A stretch of DNA of 38,104 bases from Anaerolineae bacterium. Lineage in GTDB: Bacteria; Chloroflexota; Anaerolineae; JAFGEY01. Under the pieces are notes generated by a model. It made no database searches and was not told where the DNA came from. It saw only the letters and a list, made by a program, of their open reading frames with translations. Numbering within the stretch: the stretch's first letter is position 1; each line of letters begins with the position of its first letter. The translations under genes were made by a program, and so were the position numbers. The stretch is taken from positions 1-38,104 of the forward strand of contig JADHXD010000036.1 in the NCBI GenBank assembly GCA_016783145.1, read 5' to 3'. Of this stretch, positions 6,606 through 15,884 are shown piece by piece.

Positions 6606-9600
6606 GTGCACACCGCAAATCACAAGGGCAAATGTGCGGACCGCGACCTGCGATCCGCTCATAGGACCGCTGCGCCCAGGTCGCGAGATGCGCGGCTCGA
6701 GATCCTGCTCCTTCTCCTGACCCTCCTGGTGGCGCTCTACCTGCGCGTCCATCGCCTGGACAAGATCCCTGCTGGCGTGGACTATGACGAGGCGGGCAAC
6801 TACATCCTCGCTCAAGAGATCGCCACCGGGCAGTCCCACCCGGTTTTTATTCGCGCCTACGCCGGACGGGAGGCCGTGTTCTACTGGCTTGCAGCCGCCA
6901 GTATGGGGCTGCTGGGCCGTACGTTGTTCGCGTTTCGCCTGACGGCAGCCCTCTGCGGGGTGGGGACCGTCCTGTATACCTACCTGCTGGCGCGAGAGAT
7001 GTTCCACGACCAGGGAGAGCTGGAGCGCCGGTGGATGCCGCCGATCGGTGCGGCGTTGATCGCGGTCTCCTACTGGCACGTCCACGTCAGCCGGTATGGC
7101 TTCCGTGTGAACGCGATGACGCTTTTTCTGGCAGCGACGATGACCTACCTCTGGCGCGGCCTGCGGAGGGGTCTGTCCAGAGGGACGTTCCGCGGATGGC
7201 TCGACCTGGCGGTGGCGGGCATCTTGTGCGGCCTCTCGGCCAATACCTACCTGGCGATCCGCGCCTTCCCGCTCGTCTTGCTGCCCTTTGCCCTTTGGGT
7301 GATCCTCACCTGGAAGCCCCAGGGCACGCCCTCCGCCCAGGCGGCGTCCTCCCCGGGATGGTGGGACGCGGTGCGGTCGAGCTGGCGCTGGCTTTGCGTC
7401 CGACAGATCGCCCTCTTTGCTGGAGCAGCCCTGCTTGCCCTGACGCCACTGGCCGTGTTCTACCTGCAGAACCCCGGATTCTTTGGCGCGCGCATGAGCC
7501 AGACCTCGATCCTGGATCCCGAAATCCACGGCGGCGACCTGTGGGGCACGTTGGGTGAGGTGTCGATGGATGCACTGGGCATCTTTACTGTAGCCGGGGA
7601 CAGCAATCCGGTCTACAACTACGATCGACGTCCCATCTACGGCCCGGTACTGGGCGCATGCTTCTACATCGGCCTGCTGACCTGTCTGTGGCATGCCTTC
7701 CGTCGCCGCCCCCACTACGGGCGAACGCCCTATCTCCTGCTGCTCGTCTGGCTGCCTGTGATGCTCCTGCCCAACATCCTGGGCGCGCGTGGCGTGCCGC
7801 ACAGTCTGCGCTCGATGGGGATGGTGCCCGCGGTGTACTATGTCGCGGCCTTGGGACTGCTGGCGGTGATCCGTGCGCTGGGGTGGGCATGCGAGCGCGT
7901 GCGGCGTTCCTCTCTCCCGCCAGGGGATGAGCGCCTGGCCTCTCTCGGGGGAGTTGTGGCCGTCGTGGTGCTGCTCGCTGCAGGCGGGGTGCAGACAGCC
8001 CACTGGTACTTTGATCTCTGGACGCGGGATGCCCAAGCCTACTACCGGAGCGCGACAGGCGTGCGCCTGGCGGCGGAATACCTGGGAAGCTGGAATGCGG
8101 ACGAGGTCACGCTGTTCGCCAGCAACGATACGTATCGCCACACGACGATCGCCGCCTTTAGCGCCAACTATGAGCAGCTCAAGTGGATCAGTGGGCCCAC
8201 GCTGGTGCTGCCCCTGGAGAGCGAACGGCCCACGCTGTACGTCTTTGATCACACCAATCCCCTTGACCCCGTGCTGGCTCGCTACCTGCCCGCAGACACA
8301 CTGCAGCACCGCGAACTGGGCCCGGACGGCGATCTGAGCTTCGAAGCCTACCTCGTGCGGCCGGATCAGATGCTCACTCCCGTTCCGCAGGTACCCGTGC
8401 AGGCCAACCTGGGGGACGTGATCGGACTGGTCGGCTATGACATCAACGCGCCCGCCGTCTCCGGGGACGTGTTGGATGTGACCCTGTACTGGCGGGTCCT
8501 GAGAGATGGCGACCGTGACGATTTCACCTTCTTTGCGCACCTGGTCGATGACCTGGGCTTCCGCTGGGGAGGAGAGACCTTTTTCCACTATCCATCGCGC
8601 CAGTGGCAGACGGGAGAGATCGTGGCCTTTCGCAAGCGGTTGGCCATCGCACCGGGTGCCCCTCCGGGGCAGTACGCGCTCGAGGCAGGCGTGTTTTCTC
8701 CTTCCCTGGACGCGCGCCTGCCCCTCCTCAACGAGAACGGGGGTATGGCGGGCACGACGATCCATCTCGATGGCTTTGACATGCGCCGCGCCGACCGATC
8801 CCCCGACGAGCTGCCTCCCATTCAGCAGCCGGCGCGGGCGACCTACGGCCCGGGGCTGACCCTTCTCGGTCACGACCGCGACCGGGGCGACCTGCGCCCG
8901 GGAGAGACCCTGGCCCTCTCCCTCTACTGGCAGGCCGAGGCGAGGGTCGAGCCGGGCACGACGCTCTCGATGTGGCTGGAAGGAGCCGGCGGGCGCATCT
9001 CCCTGTGGGAGGGAGACCCGGTGCACGGGCGCTACCCCTTTAGCCAGTGGCAGCCTCCCGAGTTCGTCCGCGACCGCTACGCGCTGCGCCTGCCCACGGG
9101 TGCCCAGGCGGGCGACTATGACCTGCGCCTGGCGCTGCTCCGAGCGGACGGCACGCCCCTGCCCACCTCCGACGGGCAGGACGCGCTGTCGCTGTCGGCG
9201 ATCCACGTGCACGCCACCGACCGGCTGTGGGAGCCCCCGGAGGGGATACGCCCGGTGGGAGCGAGGCTGGGAGAGCGTGTCGAGCTGCTGGGCTACGACC
9301 TGGACCGAGAGGAGGCCCGTGCGGGAGAGGCGCTTCACCTGACCCTGGTCTGGCGCTGCCTGAGCGAGATGGACACCTCGTACACGGTGTTCACCCACCT
9401 GCTGGACGAGGGGGAGCAGGTGCGCGGGCAGCAGGATAACCCCCCGGTGGCCGGGCGCTATCCGACCACGTTGTGGGTGGTTGGCGAAGTGGTGGTGGAC
9501 CGGTACGACATCGAGGTGCAGGGGGACGCGCCGCCTGGGATGTACGCCATCGAGGTGGGGATGTACGACTCGGCGAACGTGCAGCGACTGGCGGTTCTCG

Positions 9601-9659
9601 ACCCGACGGGCGCGGTTGGAGACCGGGTGCTGCTGGGGGACGTTCGGGTCGAGCCATAG
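6606..9659 (+). CDS. GT39/PMT-like membrane glycosyltransferase with three C-terminal beta-sandwich modules
   Basis: A protein of 1017 residues starting at GTG 6606, with GGAGG nine bases upstream. After a basic 30-residue head, residues 32-550 contain about a dozen hydrophobic segments. The first periplasmic loop holds VDYDEAGNY, resembling the acidic catalytic motif of GT-C fold enzymes (dolichyl- or undecaprenyl-phosphate-sugar transferases, RfbX/ArnT/PMT_2 type). Residues from about 600 to 1005 are three tandem modules of roughly 115-125 residues. They begin near 602, 748 and 889, each with a V/L-x-LLGYD-like strand, a LYW or LVW strand and a GxYxLxxG/A-type final strand. The same module ends the partial gene at the left edge. 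The sugar and acceptor are unknown. An antisense open frame over nearly the whole gene is a GC-composition shadow. Confidence 0.85.
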   Translation: MHTANHKGKCADRDLRSAHRTAAPRSRDARLEILLLLLTLLVALYLRVHRLDKIPAGVDYDEAGNYILAQEIATGQSHPVFIRAYAGREAVFYWLAAASMGLLGRTLFAFRLTAALCGVGTVLYTYLLAREMFHDQGELERRWMPPIGAALIAVSYWHVHVSRYGFRVNAMTLFLAATMTYLWRGLRRGLSRGTFRGWLDLAVAGILCGLSANTYLAIRAFPLVLLPFALWVILTWKPQGTPSAQAASSPGWWDAVRSSWRWLCVRQIALFAGAALLALTPLAVFYLQNPGFFGARMSQTSILDPEIHGGDLWGTLGEVSMDALGIFTVAGDSNPVYNYDRRPIYGPVLGACFYIGLLTCLWHAFRRRPHYGRTPYLLLLVWLPVMLLPNILGARGVPHSLRSMGMVPAVYYVAALGLLAVIRALGWACERVRRSSLPPGDERLASLGGVVAVVVLLAAGGVQTAHWYFDLWTRDAQAYYRSATGVRLAAEYLGSWNADEVTLFASNDTYRHTTIAAFSANYEQLKWISGPTLVLPLESERPTLYVFDHTNPLDPVLARYLPADTLQHRELGPDGDLSFEAYLVRPDQMLTPVPQVPVQANLGDVIGLVGYDINAPAVSGDVLDVTLYWRVLRDGDRDDFTFFAHLVDDLGFRWGGETFFHYPSRQWQTGEIVAFRKRLAIAPGAPPGQYALEAGVFSPSLDARLPLLNENGGMAGTTIHLDGFDMRRADRSPDELPPIQQPARATYGPGLTLLGHDRDRGDLRPGETLALSLYWQAEARVEPGTTLSMWLEGAGGRISLWEGDPVHGRYPFSQWQPPEFVRDRYALRLPTGAQAGDYDLRLALLRADGTPLPTSDGQDALSLSAIHVHATDRLWEPPEGIRPVGARLGERVELLGYDLDREEARAGEALHLTLVWRCLSEMDTSYTVFTHLLDEGEQVRGQQDNPPVAGRYPTTLWVVGEVVVDRYDIEVQGDAPPGMYAIEVGMYDSANVQRLAVLDPTGAVGDRVLLGDVRVEP

Positions 9660-9743
9660 GCGACCCAGCCCTCGTCGGGAGACTGCTGGCACCGCCCCGG
9701 ACGGCGCTCCGGCGTCGCGCGGACGTGGTATCAGCGGCATTCG

Positions 9744-9907
9744 CATGTCGCAGTCTTATGGCGCAAGTCCTCTGCGAGGATCTACGACGAGCCGGTTGCG
9801 CTGTTGACACAGACTTCCGATTTCTGCTGCCCGAGGGCTAGACGCTGTTGAGAGAAGACTTGCGCCGCGCTGTGCGACAAGTGTGCGTGACAAGAAATCG
9901 GAAGTCT
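9744..9907. repeat. interleaved inverted repeats in the gap upstream of mnmG
   Basis: The 356-base gap 9660-10015 holds no gene that I can support. It contains a perfect 15-base inverted repeat: AGACTTCCGATTTCT at 9811-9825 and its complement at 9893-9907, 67 bases apart. Two nested pairs cross it: TGTCGCA 9746-9752 with 9873-9879, and GGCGCAAGTC 9760-9769 with 9857-9866. A small hairpin TCCTC/GAGGA lies at 9768-9780. The 15-base arm shares its core AGACTTCCGA with the palindrome inside the regulator at 28250-32180. It may be a miniature mobile element, a structured RNA or both. Confidence 0.6.
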
Positions 9908-9952
9908 TGGCCCCTCCGACTTGCTACAACGCCAGCGTGGGCCGATCCTCAA

Positions 9953-9981
9953 TTGACCGTGCACCCGAACTGGGCTATACT
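9953..9981 (+). promoter_or_regulatory. promoter of the mnmG-moxR operon
   Basis: TTGACC (9953-9958) and TATACT (9976-9981) are separated by 17 bases, close to the sigma-70 consensus. The mnmG start follows after 34 bases. Confidence 0.75.
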
Positions 9982-10015
9982 ACCTCCTCGTCGAATCACA
10001 CCCAGAGGAAAACCG

Positions 10016-11989
10016 ATGTATGATGTAATCGTTGTCGGCGCCGGGCACGCTGGCTGCGAGGCCGCGCTGGCTGCCGCGCGCATGGGCGCGCGTACCTTGC
10101 TGCTGACGATGAACCTGGACCTTATCGCTCAAATGCCGTGCAACCCGAGCATCGGTGGGCCGGCCAAGGGACATCTCGTGCGCGAGATCGATGCCCTGGG
10201 GGGCGAGATGGGTCGCGCCATCGACGCCAACTATATCCAGATCCGCCAGCTCAACGTATCCAAGGGCCCGGCCGTGCAGGCCCTGCGGGCCCAGGCTGAC
10301 AAACGACGGTACTCTTTGTGGATAAAGCACACCCTGGAGGCGGCATCCAACCTGCACCTCAAGCAGGCGCGCGTGGAAGCCCTGCTGGTCCGTGGGGACC
10401 GCGCCGAGGGTGTCCGCGTCCACACAGAGCGTGAATACGCTGCCCGGGCGGTCGTCCTCACCACGGGCACCTTCCTGGCGGCCCAGGTGATGCGTGGGAG
10501 GCAGCGCTTCCCGGCCGGGCGAGCGGGTGAATTCCCGGCCAACGCGCTTTCCGAGTCGCTCAAGCAGCTTGGGTGCACCCTCACCCGCCTGCAGACGAAT
10601 ACGCCGCCGCGCATCGACGCTCGAACCATCGACTTTGAGGGTACCACGCCCCAGCCTGGCAGTGAAACCCCGCTCTACTTTAGTTACGACTCGTTGCACG
10701 CCGGCCCAGACTCGGAGCTGGCCTGCCCTTTCTTTTTGCGCCAGCCGCCCAATCCGATTTACCCCCTCGGGCGAGGGACGGCGTGGCGCCCGCAGATCCC
10801 CTGCTACAGCATCTATACCAACGCAGAGACCCACCGCATCGTGCGCGGAAACCTCCATCTTTCGCAGGTCACGCCCGGCGCGATCGAGGCCGCCGGCCCG
10901 CGGTACTGCCCCTCCTTTGAGGAAAAACTGGTTCGCTTTCCGGACAAGGAGCGCCACCTGTTCTTCCTGGAACCAGAGGGATGGAACACGGGCGAGGTCT
11001 ACGTGCAGGGCCTGTTCACCGGCATGCCCGAAGAAGTCCAGCTCGCTGCCCTACGTACCATTCCCGCCCTCCGAGAAGCCGAGATCATGCGCCCTGGCTA
11101 TGCGGTCGAGTACGACGCGATCACCGATGGGCAGTTCGATGGCGCGCTGGCCTCCAAGCGGATCGAAGGGCTGTATCAGGCCGGACAGATCAACGGTACT
11201 TCTGGATACGAAGAAGCCGCTGCGCAAGGGCTCATTGCAGGGATTAACGCGACCCTCTACGCCCGCGGAAAACCCCCGCTGGTCCTGCGTCGGGACCAGG
11301 CCTACATCGGCGTGCTGATCGACGACCTGTCGACCAAACGCCAGACCGAACCGTATCGCATTATGACTTCGCGAGCCGAATACCGGCTGCTGCTGCGGCA
11401 AGACAACGCAGACCTGAGGCTGACGGCCATTGGCTACGACCTCGGGCTGGTCTCCAGGGAACGGTATGAGGCTGTAGAACGAAAGCGGGAGGCAATCGCA
11501 CAGGAGCTGGCCCGATTGGATGAGACCTGGCTTCGCCCCACAGAAGAGGCGAACGCATCGCTGGCGGCTGCCGGACTGCCCGAGATACGCGATGGGCTGA
11601 ACGCCCTGGCCCTGCTCCGACGTCCCAACACATCGTACACCTTGATTCAGAACATCGCCCCGCCCCCTTTTTCCCTGCCGCTTGAGGTCGTGGAGCAAGT
11701 GGAAGTCGAGGCCAAGTACGCGGGCTATATCGCCCGGCAGCAGGCCCAGGTCGAGCGCATGTCCCGGCTCGAAAACCGGCGCATCCCCGCTTCGCTCGAC
11801 TACCGAGCCATCCCTGGCTTGCGGAATGAAGCGCGCGAACAACTGATCCGATACCGGCCTCTCACCATCGGACAGGCTGCACGCCTGTCTGGCGTCAACC
11901 CGGCAGACGTGGTCATTCTGCTTGCCACCCTGGACAGAGGGGACCAGAAAAAGCGCATAGAGCGCCCTCAGGGCGCACCGCGCGTATGA
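10016..11989 (+). CDS. mnmG: tRNA uridine 5-carboxymethylaminomethyl modification enzyme MnmG (GidA)
   Basis: A protein of 657 residues. With MnmE it modifies wobble uridine-34 of tRNAs to the cmnm5 form, using FAD. The ATG at 10016 is chosen because AGAGGAAAA precedes it and the protein then starts at once with MYDVIVVGAGHAGCEAA, the FAD-binding fold. An upstream in-frame ATG at 9848 lies before the promoter. Other family marks are MPCNPSIGGPAKGH (around 40-55), ALRAQADKRRY, the NGTSGYEEAAAQG FAD-binding box near residue 395, and the C-terminal helical YAGYIARQ region that contacts MnmE. mnmE is not in the window. The stop overlaps a potential ATG of moxR, so mnmG heads a four-gene operon. 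Confidence 0.97.
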   Translation: MYDVIVVGAGHAGCEAALAAARMGARTLLLTMNLDLIAQMPCNPSIGGPAKGHLVREIDALGGEMGRAIDANYIQIRQLNVSKGPAVQALRAQADKRRYSLWIKHTLEAASNLHLKQARVEALLVRGDRAEGVRVHTEREYAARAVVLTTGTFLAAQVMRGRQRFPAGRAGEFPANALSESLKQLGCTLTRLQTNTPPRIDARTIDFEGTTPQPGSETPLYFSYDSLHAGPDSELACPFFLRQPPNPIYPLGRGTAWRPQIPCYSIYTNAETHRIVRGNLHLSQVTPGAIEAAGPRYCPSFEEKLVRFPDKERHLFFLEPEGWNTGEVYVQGLFTGMPEEVQLAALRTIPALREAEIMRPGYAVEYDAITDGQFDGALASKRIEGLYQAGQINGTSGYEEAAAQGLIAGINATLYARGKPPLVLRRDQAYIGVLIDDLSTKRQTEPYRIMTSRAEYRLLLRQDNADLRLTAIGYDLGLVSRERYEAVERKREAIAQELARLDETWLRPTEEANASLAAAGLPEIRDGLNALALLRRPNTSYTLIQNIAPPPFSLPLEVVEQVEVEAKYAGYIARQQAQVERMSRLENRRIPASLDYRAIPGLRNEAREQLIRYRPLTIGQAARLSGVNPADVVILLATLDRGDQKKRIERPQGAPRV

Positions 11990-12000
11990 GAGAGGAACCT

Positions 12001-12939
12001 ATGGTCGAAGAAACCGCAAGACGCATCATCCAGAATGTGCAGGCCGTGATCGTGGGCAAAGGGGAGGCGATCGAACTGGCCCTGATCGCACTCCTCTGCG
12101 AGGGACACGTGCTCCTCGAAGACGTGCCGGGCATCGGCAAGACGACGATGGCCAAGGCCATCTCCCGCTCTTTGGGCTGTTCCTTCCAGCGCATCCAGTT
12201 CACACCGGACCTGCTCCCTTCCGACGTGACGGGCATAACCTACTTTAACCAGAAAGCTCAAGACTTTGAGTTCCGCGCCGGCCCGGTGATGTCCCAGATC
12301 TTGCTCGCTGACGAGATCAACCGCGCCACCCCGCGCACGCAGTCTGCTTTGCTGGAAGCGATGCAGGAGCGCCAGGTGACCGTCGATGGAAACACGATGT
12401 CTCTCCCCCGGCCGTTCCTTGTCCTGGCCACACAGAACCCCATCGAACTAGAGGGCACCTTTCCCCTGCCCGAAGCGCAGATAGACCGCTTTCTGCTCAA
12501 GATCAAGCTCGGCTATCCAACAGAGAAAGAGGAAAACGACATCCTTGTGCGGTTCGAGCAGGGCGACCCGCTGGAAGGGCTGGGGAGCGTGACCACCCCC
12601 CAGGAACTGCTGGAGATACAAACTGCCGTGCGCCAGGTGCGTGTTGAGGATTCGGTGCGCGAATACATCGTGCGGATCGCGCGCGCCACGCGCGAACACC
12701 CGTCTGTCGCCCTGGGGGTCAGCCCCCGAGGTACAATGGCCCTCTACCGCACCTCGCAAGCACGCGCGGCGATCCGCGGCCGCCCGTACGTGATCCCCGA
12801 CGACGTCAAGGCACTGGCCTCGTACGTGCTCACCCACCGGATCATCATCGATCCCCAGACCCGGCTGCGCGGGCGAACGACGCAAGAAGTCGTGATGGAC
12901 GTCGTGGACCAGGTGCCCGTGCCCGTGGAGACGCTGTAG
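12001..12939 (+). CDS. MoxR-family AAA+ ATPase
   Basis: A protein of 312 residues. MoxR ATPases act as chaperones that mature or activate partner complexes, often with a DUF58 protein encoded next door, as here. The start at 12001 has GAGAGG six bases upstream; an ATG at 11986 overlapping the mnmG stop has none. Motifs: Walker A GIGKTTMA (about residue 44), Walker B LLADEINRATPRTQSALLEA, sensor 1 LATQNPIELEGTFPLPEAQ, the arginine-finger region QIDRFLLK, and a C-terminal lid with SPRGTMALYRTSQARAA. It sits between mnmG and the DUF58 gene, one base from the latter, so co-expression is very likely. Confidence 0.93.
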   Translation: MVEETARRIIQNVQAVIVGKGEAIELALIALLCEGHVLLEDVPGIGKTTMAKAISRSLGCSFQRIQFTPDLLPSDVTGITYFNQKAQDFEFRAGPVMSQILLADEINRATPRTQSALLEAMQERQVTVDGNTMSLPRPFLVLATQNPIELEGTFPLPEAQIDRFLLKIKLGYPTEKEENDILVRFEQGDPLEGLGSVTTPQELLEIQTAVRQVRVEDSVREYIVRIARATREHPSVALGVSPRGTMALYRTSQARAAIRGRPYVIPDDVKALASYVLTHRIIIDPQTRLRGRTTQEVVMDVVDQVPVPVETL

Positions 12940-12940
12940 G

Positions 12941-14344
12941 GTGACCCAGAGCGCAGCGCACGACCCAGGAACCAACGGCTTGTCCGGTGCCTCGACCGGG
13001 CTGGCCGACAGCCAGGTCCGCAACCGGCAAGTACTCTTTACTGAGGCCTGGATCACGATGGCCCTGGTCTGCGTGGCGATGGGCCTGGTCTCCGCGCAGG
13101 ATGGGCTGACGCTCCTGGGGTTGCTCTTGCTGATCGTCTCGTTCGTCGGCTTGTTGTGGAATCACTATGCGCTGCGCCGGGTGCAGTACAAACGAGAGGT
13201 CGATCCACGGCGGGCGTTCATCGGAGAGACGGTCGACCTGATCCTGACCATTGAGAACCGCAAGCTCCTTCCGGTCGGCTGGATGCGCATCGAGGACGAA
13301 TGGCCGGAGGAGCTGCGCCTGGCGACCCGGGAAGAAGACCTTCATCCTTCGGCGTCACCCAAGCGGGCATTTCTGCGCAACACCTTCTCCCTGCGCTGGT
13401 ACGAGCGCGTGCGATACCGGTACCGTGTCTTGTGCGAGAAGCGAGGATTCTACCGGCTGGGGCCCGCGCGGGTGACCAGCGGCGACCTGTTTGGCCTGTT
13501 CAAAACGGACTATGTCTTTCCAGACCTGAACTGGTTGATCGTCTATCCCCGCATCCTCCCGATCGAGGAGCTAGGTCTGCCTCCCAAGGATCCTTTCGGG
13601 GAGGTCAAGGCTCGCCAGCGGATGTTTGAGGATCCCTCTCGCACGATTGGCGTGCGCGAACACCAGCCCGAGGATGGATTCCGTCGCATTCACTGGAAGG
13701 CAACCGCGCGCAAGCAGGCACTGCAGGCCAAGATCTATGAGCCGACGACGTCGTTCACCCTGGTGGTCTTTGTCAACGTCGCCACGTTTGACAAGTACTG
13801 GTTTGGCACCATCCCCGAACTGTTGGAACGCTGTATCACCGTATCGGCCTCGGTCAGCCATTTCGCAGTGGAGAGACGGTACGTGGTCGGGTTGATCGCC
13901 AACGGCTGCGTCCCGCGATCCGATCAACCGATCAGGGTGCTGCCAGGCCGCGATCCCCAGCAGCTCACGCGCATTCTGGAGGCCCTGGCCGCAGTCACGC
14001 CCGTCGCCACGCAGGACATATCGGAGCTGCTGACCCGGGAAAGCCCTCGATTGCCCTGGGGCGCGACGCTGGTCGTGGTCACCGCCAACGTGAATGACAC
14101 GCTCAACAACACGCTGCTTCGCCTGCACGCAGCGGGCCGCCGGCTGGTCTTGATCTCGCTGGCGCCCGAGTTCCCCGACCCGATCGTCAGCGAGGAGATC
14201 CTCACCTACCACCTGCCCGATGCCGCCTCTCCGTACTACCCGCTGGAGACCAGTGCGGCCCAACGGCTGTCCGCGACGACTCGTCGAGACAGCATCCTGG
14301 GTGAGTGGTCCCCTGCGCGCGCGCCAGCGGGAGGGGCAGAGTGA
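12941..14344 (+). CDS. DUF58 membrane protein, MoxR partner
   Basis: A protein of 467 residues starting at GTG, one base after the moxR stop. Two hydrophobic segments near residues 36-75 anchor it. The family core follows with GVREHQPEDGFRRIHW near residue 237, then KATARKQALQAKIYEP, the defining DUF58 block. The downstream half resembles a von Willebrand A-type fold with FTLVVFVNV and a LVVVTANVNDT strand. DUF58 proteins are found with MoxR ATPases and transglutaminase or DUF4129 membrane proteins and are thought to form an envelope complex. Its stop overlaps the next start by three bases. Confidence 0.9.
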   Translation: MTQSAAHDPGTNGLSGASTGLADSQVRNRQVLFTEAWITMALVCVAMGLVSAQDGLTLLGLLLLIVSFVGLLWNHYALRRVQYKREVDPRRAFIGETVDLILTIENRKLLPVGWMRIEDEWPEELRLATREEDLHPSASPKRAFLRNTFSLRWYERVRYRYRVLCEKRGFYRLGPARVTSGDLFGLFKTDYVFPDLNWLIVYPRILPIEELGLPPKDPFGEVKARQRMFEDPSRTIGVREHQPEDGFRRIHWKATARKQALQAKIYEPTTSFTLVVFVNVATFDKYWFGTIPELLERCITVSASVSHFAVERRYVVGLIANGCVPRSDQPIRVLPGRDPQQLTRILEALAAVTPVATQDISELLTRESPRLPWGATLVVVTANVNDTLNNTLLRLHAAGRRLVLISLAPEFPDPIVSEEILTYHLPDAASPYYPLETSAAQRLSATTRRDSILGEWSPARAPAGGAE

Positions 14345-15798
14345 TCCTCGTTGACGCCTGGCGCGCTTTCCGCGACGAGTTCGACTGGGTCGAGGAGCTG
14401 CTCTACCTGGTCCTCCTGGCAGCAGAAGCCTGCATCCTCTACCCGTGGCAGTTCCTGATCCACGCGCTCATCGGGCAGAAAGAGATGCCCTTCCTCGGGC
14501 TCTGCCTGCTGTTCTGGGTGCCCTACCTGGTCGCCAGCCTGCTGGGCCGTGCCAAGCTGGCGTTGGACCGCAAGCAGGCGATCATCGCCGGGCTGGCCAT
14601 CCTGAGCGCGCTCGTCGCCGTGCGGTTCCAGATCTATACCGAGTACCCGCTGTGGAGCATCGGCTGGATCGCGGAGCTGGCCGACCGGTTCTTTGACGCG
14701 TTTGCTCAGCTTCCAACCGATCTGATCATCTTGATCCTGGTCTTTGTCGGTTGGTGGCGCGGCATCGCCCTCAGCCGCAAGGAATATGACACCCAGCAGG
14801 TATGGTATCACTTTCGCGTCGGGATCGTCGTCCTGTTCGCTTACTTTCTCGTCACCCTACTCGGCCAGCGCGCCGACCTGAGCGCGGTCGTTCTTGCCTA
14901 CTTTTTCTTTGGCCTGCTGGGCATCGCCCTGGCTCGGATCTTGGAGCTGGGCGGCATTCATCAGAGCACGCTGGGCAGCAAGCAGTGGGTCGTCGTGCTT
15001 GTGGGGGTCATCCTCGGCAGCCTTGGCCTTGCCCTGCTGGTCTCCTTGCTCGTTTCTCGACGGATGATCCGGGCAGTGCTCGACTGGTTCAGCCCGCTGG
15101 TGAACTTGGTTGGACGGGTCCTGTGGATCCTTTTCTCGATCGTGTTCTACCTGCTCTGGCCGCTGATCGAGGTCTTAACCTCGTGGTTCAAGCAGGCAGT
15201 CAACGAGGGTGCCTTTTCCAGCATGGCCCCCTTTCTGTCCCCATTGACCAGCCCGCTGCAGATTCCTGAGGCGAAAGAGGTTACCGATGTGATGCCTGTG
15301 TGCCGCACGGTGTTTGTCGTCGCCATCGTGCTCGGAGGCTTGCTGCTGGTCGCCAGGGCGATACGGCGCATGGCCCAAGAACGCGCCAAGCGGGAGGATC
15401 TGGAACGCGAGTCGCTTTGGTCAGGGCAAGAGTTCGCCCGGGATCTGCGGGACAGCCTGCGAGAGAGATGGGATCAGTTGAGGGCACTCGCAGGCCAGTT
15501 CGGAGGAGCCCATCGACGTTCGGCGGCTTCGATCCGCAAGATTTATGCCAGCATGGTCGACCTGGCCACAGAAGCAGGCTACCCTCGTCACCTGGCGGAA
15601 ACGCCCTACGAATACCGCACCACGCTGTACCAGGCGTTCGCCGGCGGTGAGTCAGCGGTCGATGCGATCACTGAGGCCTATGTGCGCGTTCACTACGGCC
15701 AGGTGCCCGACACCCGGGAAGAGATGGACCAGATCGTGCGTTACTGGCGTGAGGTGCAGACCCTGGTCGCACGTGCCGCTGAGGGGGAAGAAGCATAG
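14341..15798 (+). CDS. multi-pass membrane protein with C-terminal DUF4129 domain
   Basis: A protein of 485 residues. GTG 14341 overlaps the DUF58 stop (GTGA) and has GGGAGG about six bases upstream; a longer frame from 14305 would run 40 bases into DUF58. About eight hydrophobic segments cover residues 15-270 and another lies near 330-350. The cytosolic C-terminal 120 residues contain SIRKIYASMVDLATEAGYPR, ETPYEYRTTLYQAF and YVRVHYGQVPDT, the pattern of DUF4129, which normally follows a transglutaminase core. No transglutaminase core is present in this protein or the next gene, so this locus looks like a reduced version of the MoxR-DUF58-transglutaminase system. Confidence 0.82.
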   Translation: MILVDAWRAFRDEFDWVEELLYLVLLAAEACILYPWQFLIHALIGQKEMPFLGLCLLFWVPYLVASLLGRAKLALDRKQAIIAGLAILSALVAVRFQIYTEYPLWSIGWIAELADRFFDAFAQLPTDLIILILVFVGWWRGIALSRKEYDTQQVWYHFRVGIVVLFAYFLVTLLGQRADLSAVVLAYFFFGLLGIALARILELGGIHQSTLGSKQWVVVLVGVILGSLGLALLVSLLVSRRMIRAVLDWFSPLVNLVGRVLWILFSIVFYLLWPLIEVLTSWFKQAVNEGAFSSMAPFLSPLTSPLQIPEAKEVTDVMPVCRTVFVVAIVLGGLLLVARAIRRMAQERAKREDLERESLWSGQEFARDLRDSLRERWDQLRALAGQFGGAHRRSAASIRKIYASMVDLATEAGYPRHLAETPYEYRTTLYQAFAGGESAVDAITEAYVRVHYGQVPDTREEMDQIVRYWREVQTLVARAAEGEEA

Positions 15799-15819
15799 CT
15801 CAGGGCCTTGGCCCCAGAC

Positions 15820-15849
15820 TTGAGGAGAAATGTGTTTCTGGGGTATAAT
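15820..15849 (+). promoter_or_regulatory. promoter of the HD/LysM pair
   Basis: TTGAGG (15820-15825) and TATAAT (15844-15849) are 18 bases apart and lie 36 bases before the HD gene start codon. A small GGGCC/GGCCC stem just upstream is too weak to call a terminator for the previous operon. Confidence 0.6.
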
Positions 15850-15884
15850 GGCGCTGCAGACAACGGCGATGGAGGAGAGAGTAG

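Noticed and set aside
6552-9746. Open frame of 1064 codons on the minus strand
   Set aside because: It lies antisense to the GT39-like gene and has no domain, hydrophobic pattern or ribosome site; it arises from third-position GC bias.
9848-10015. Longer MnmG with 56 more residues at the front
   Set aside because: The extension covers the inverted repeat and the promoter at 9953-9981, and family members start at MYDVIVVG.
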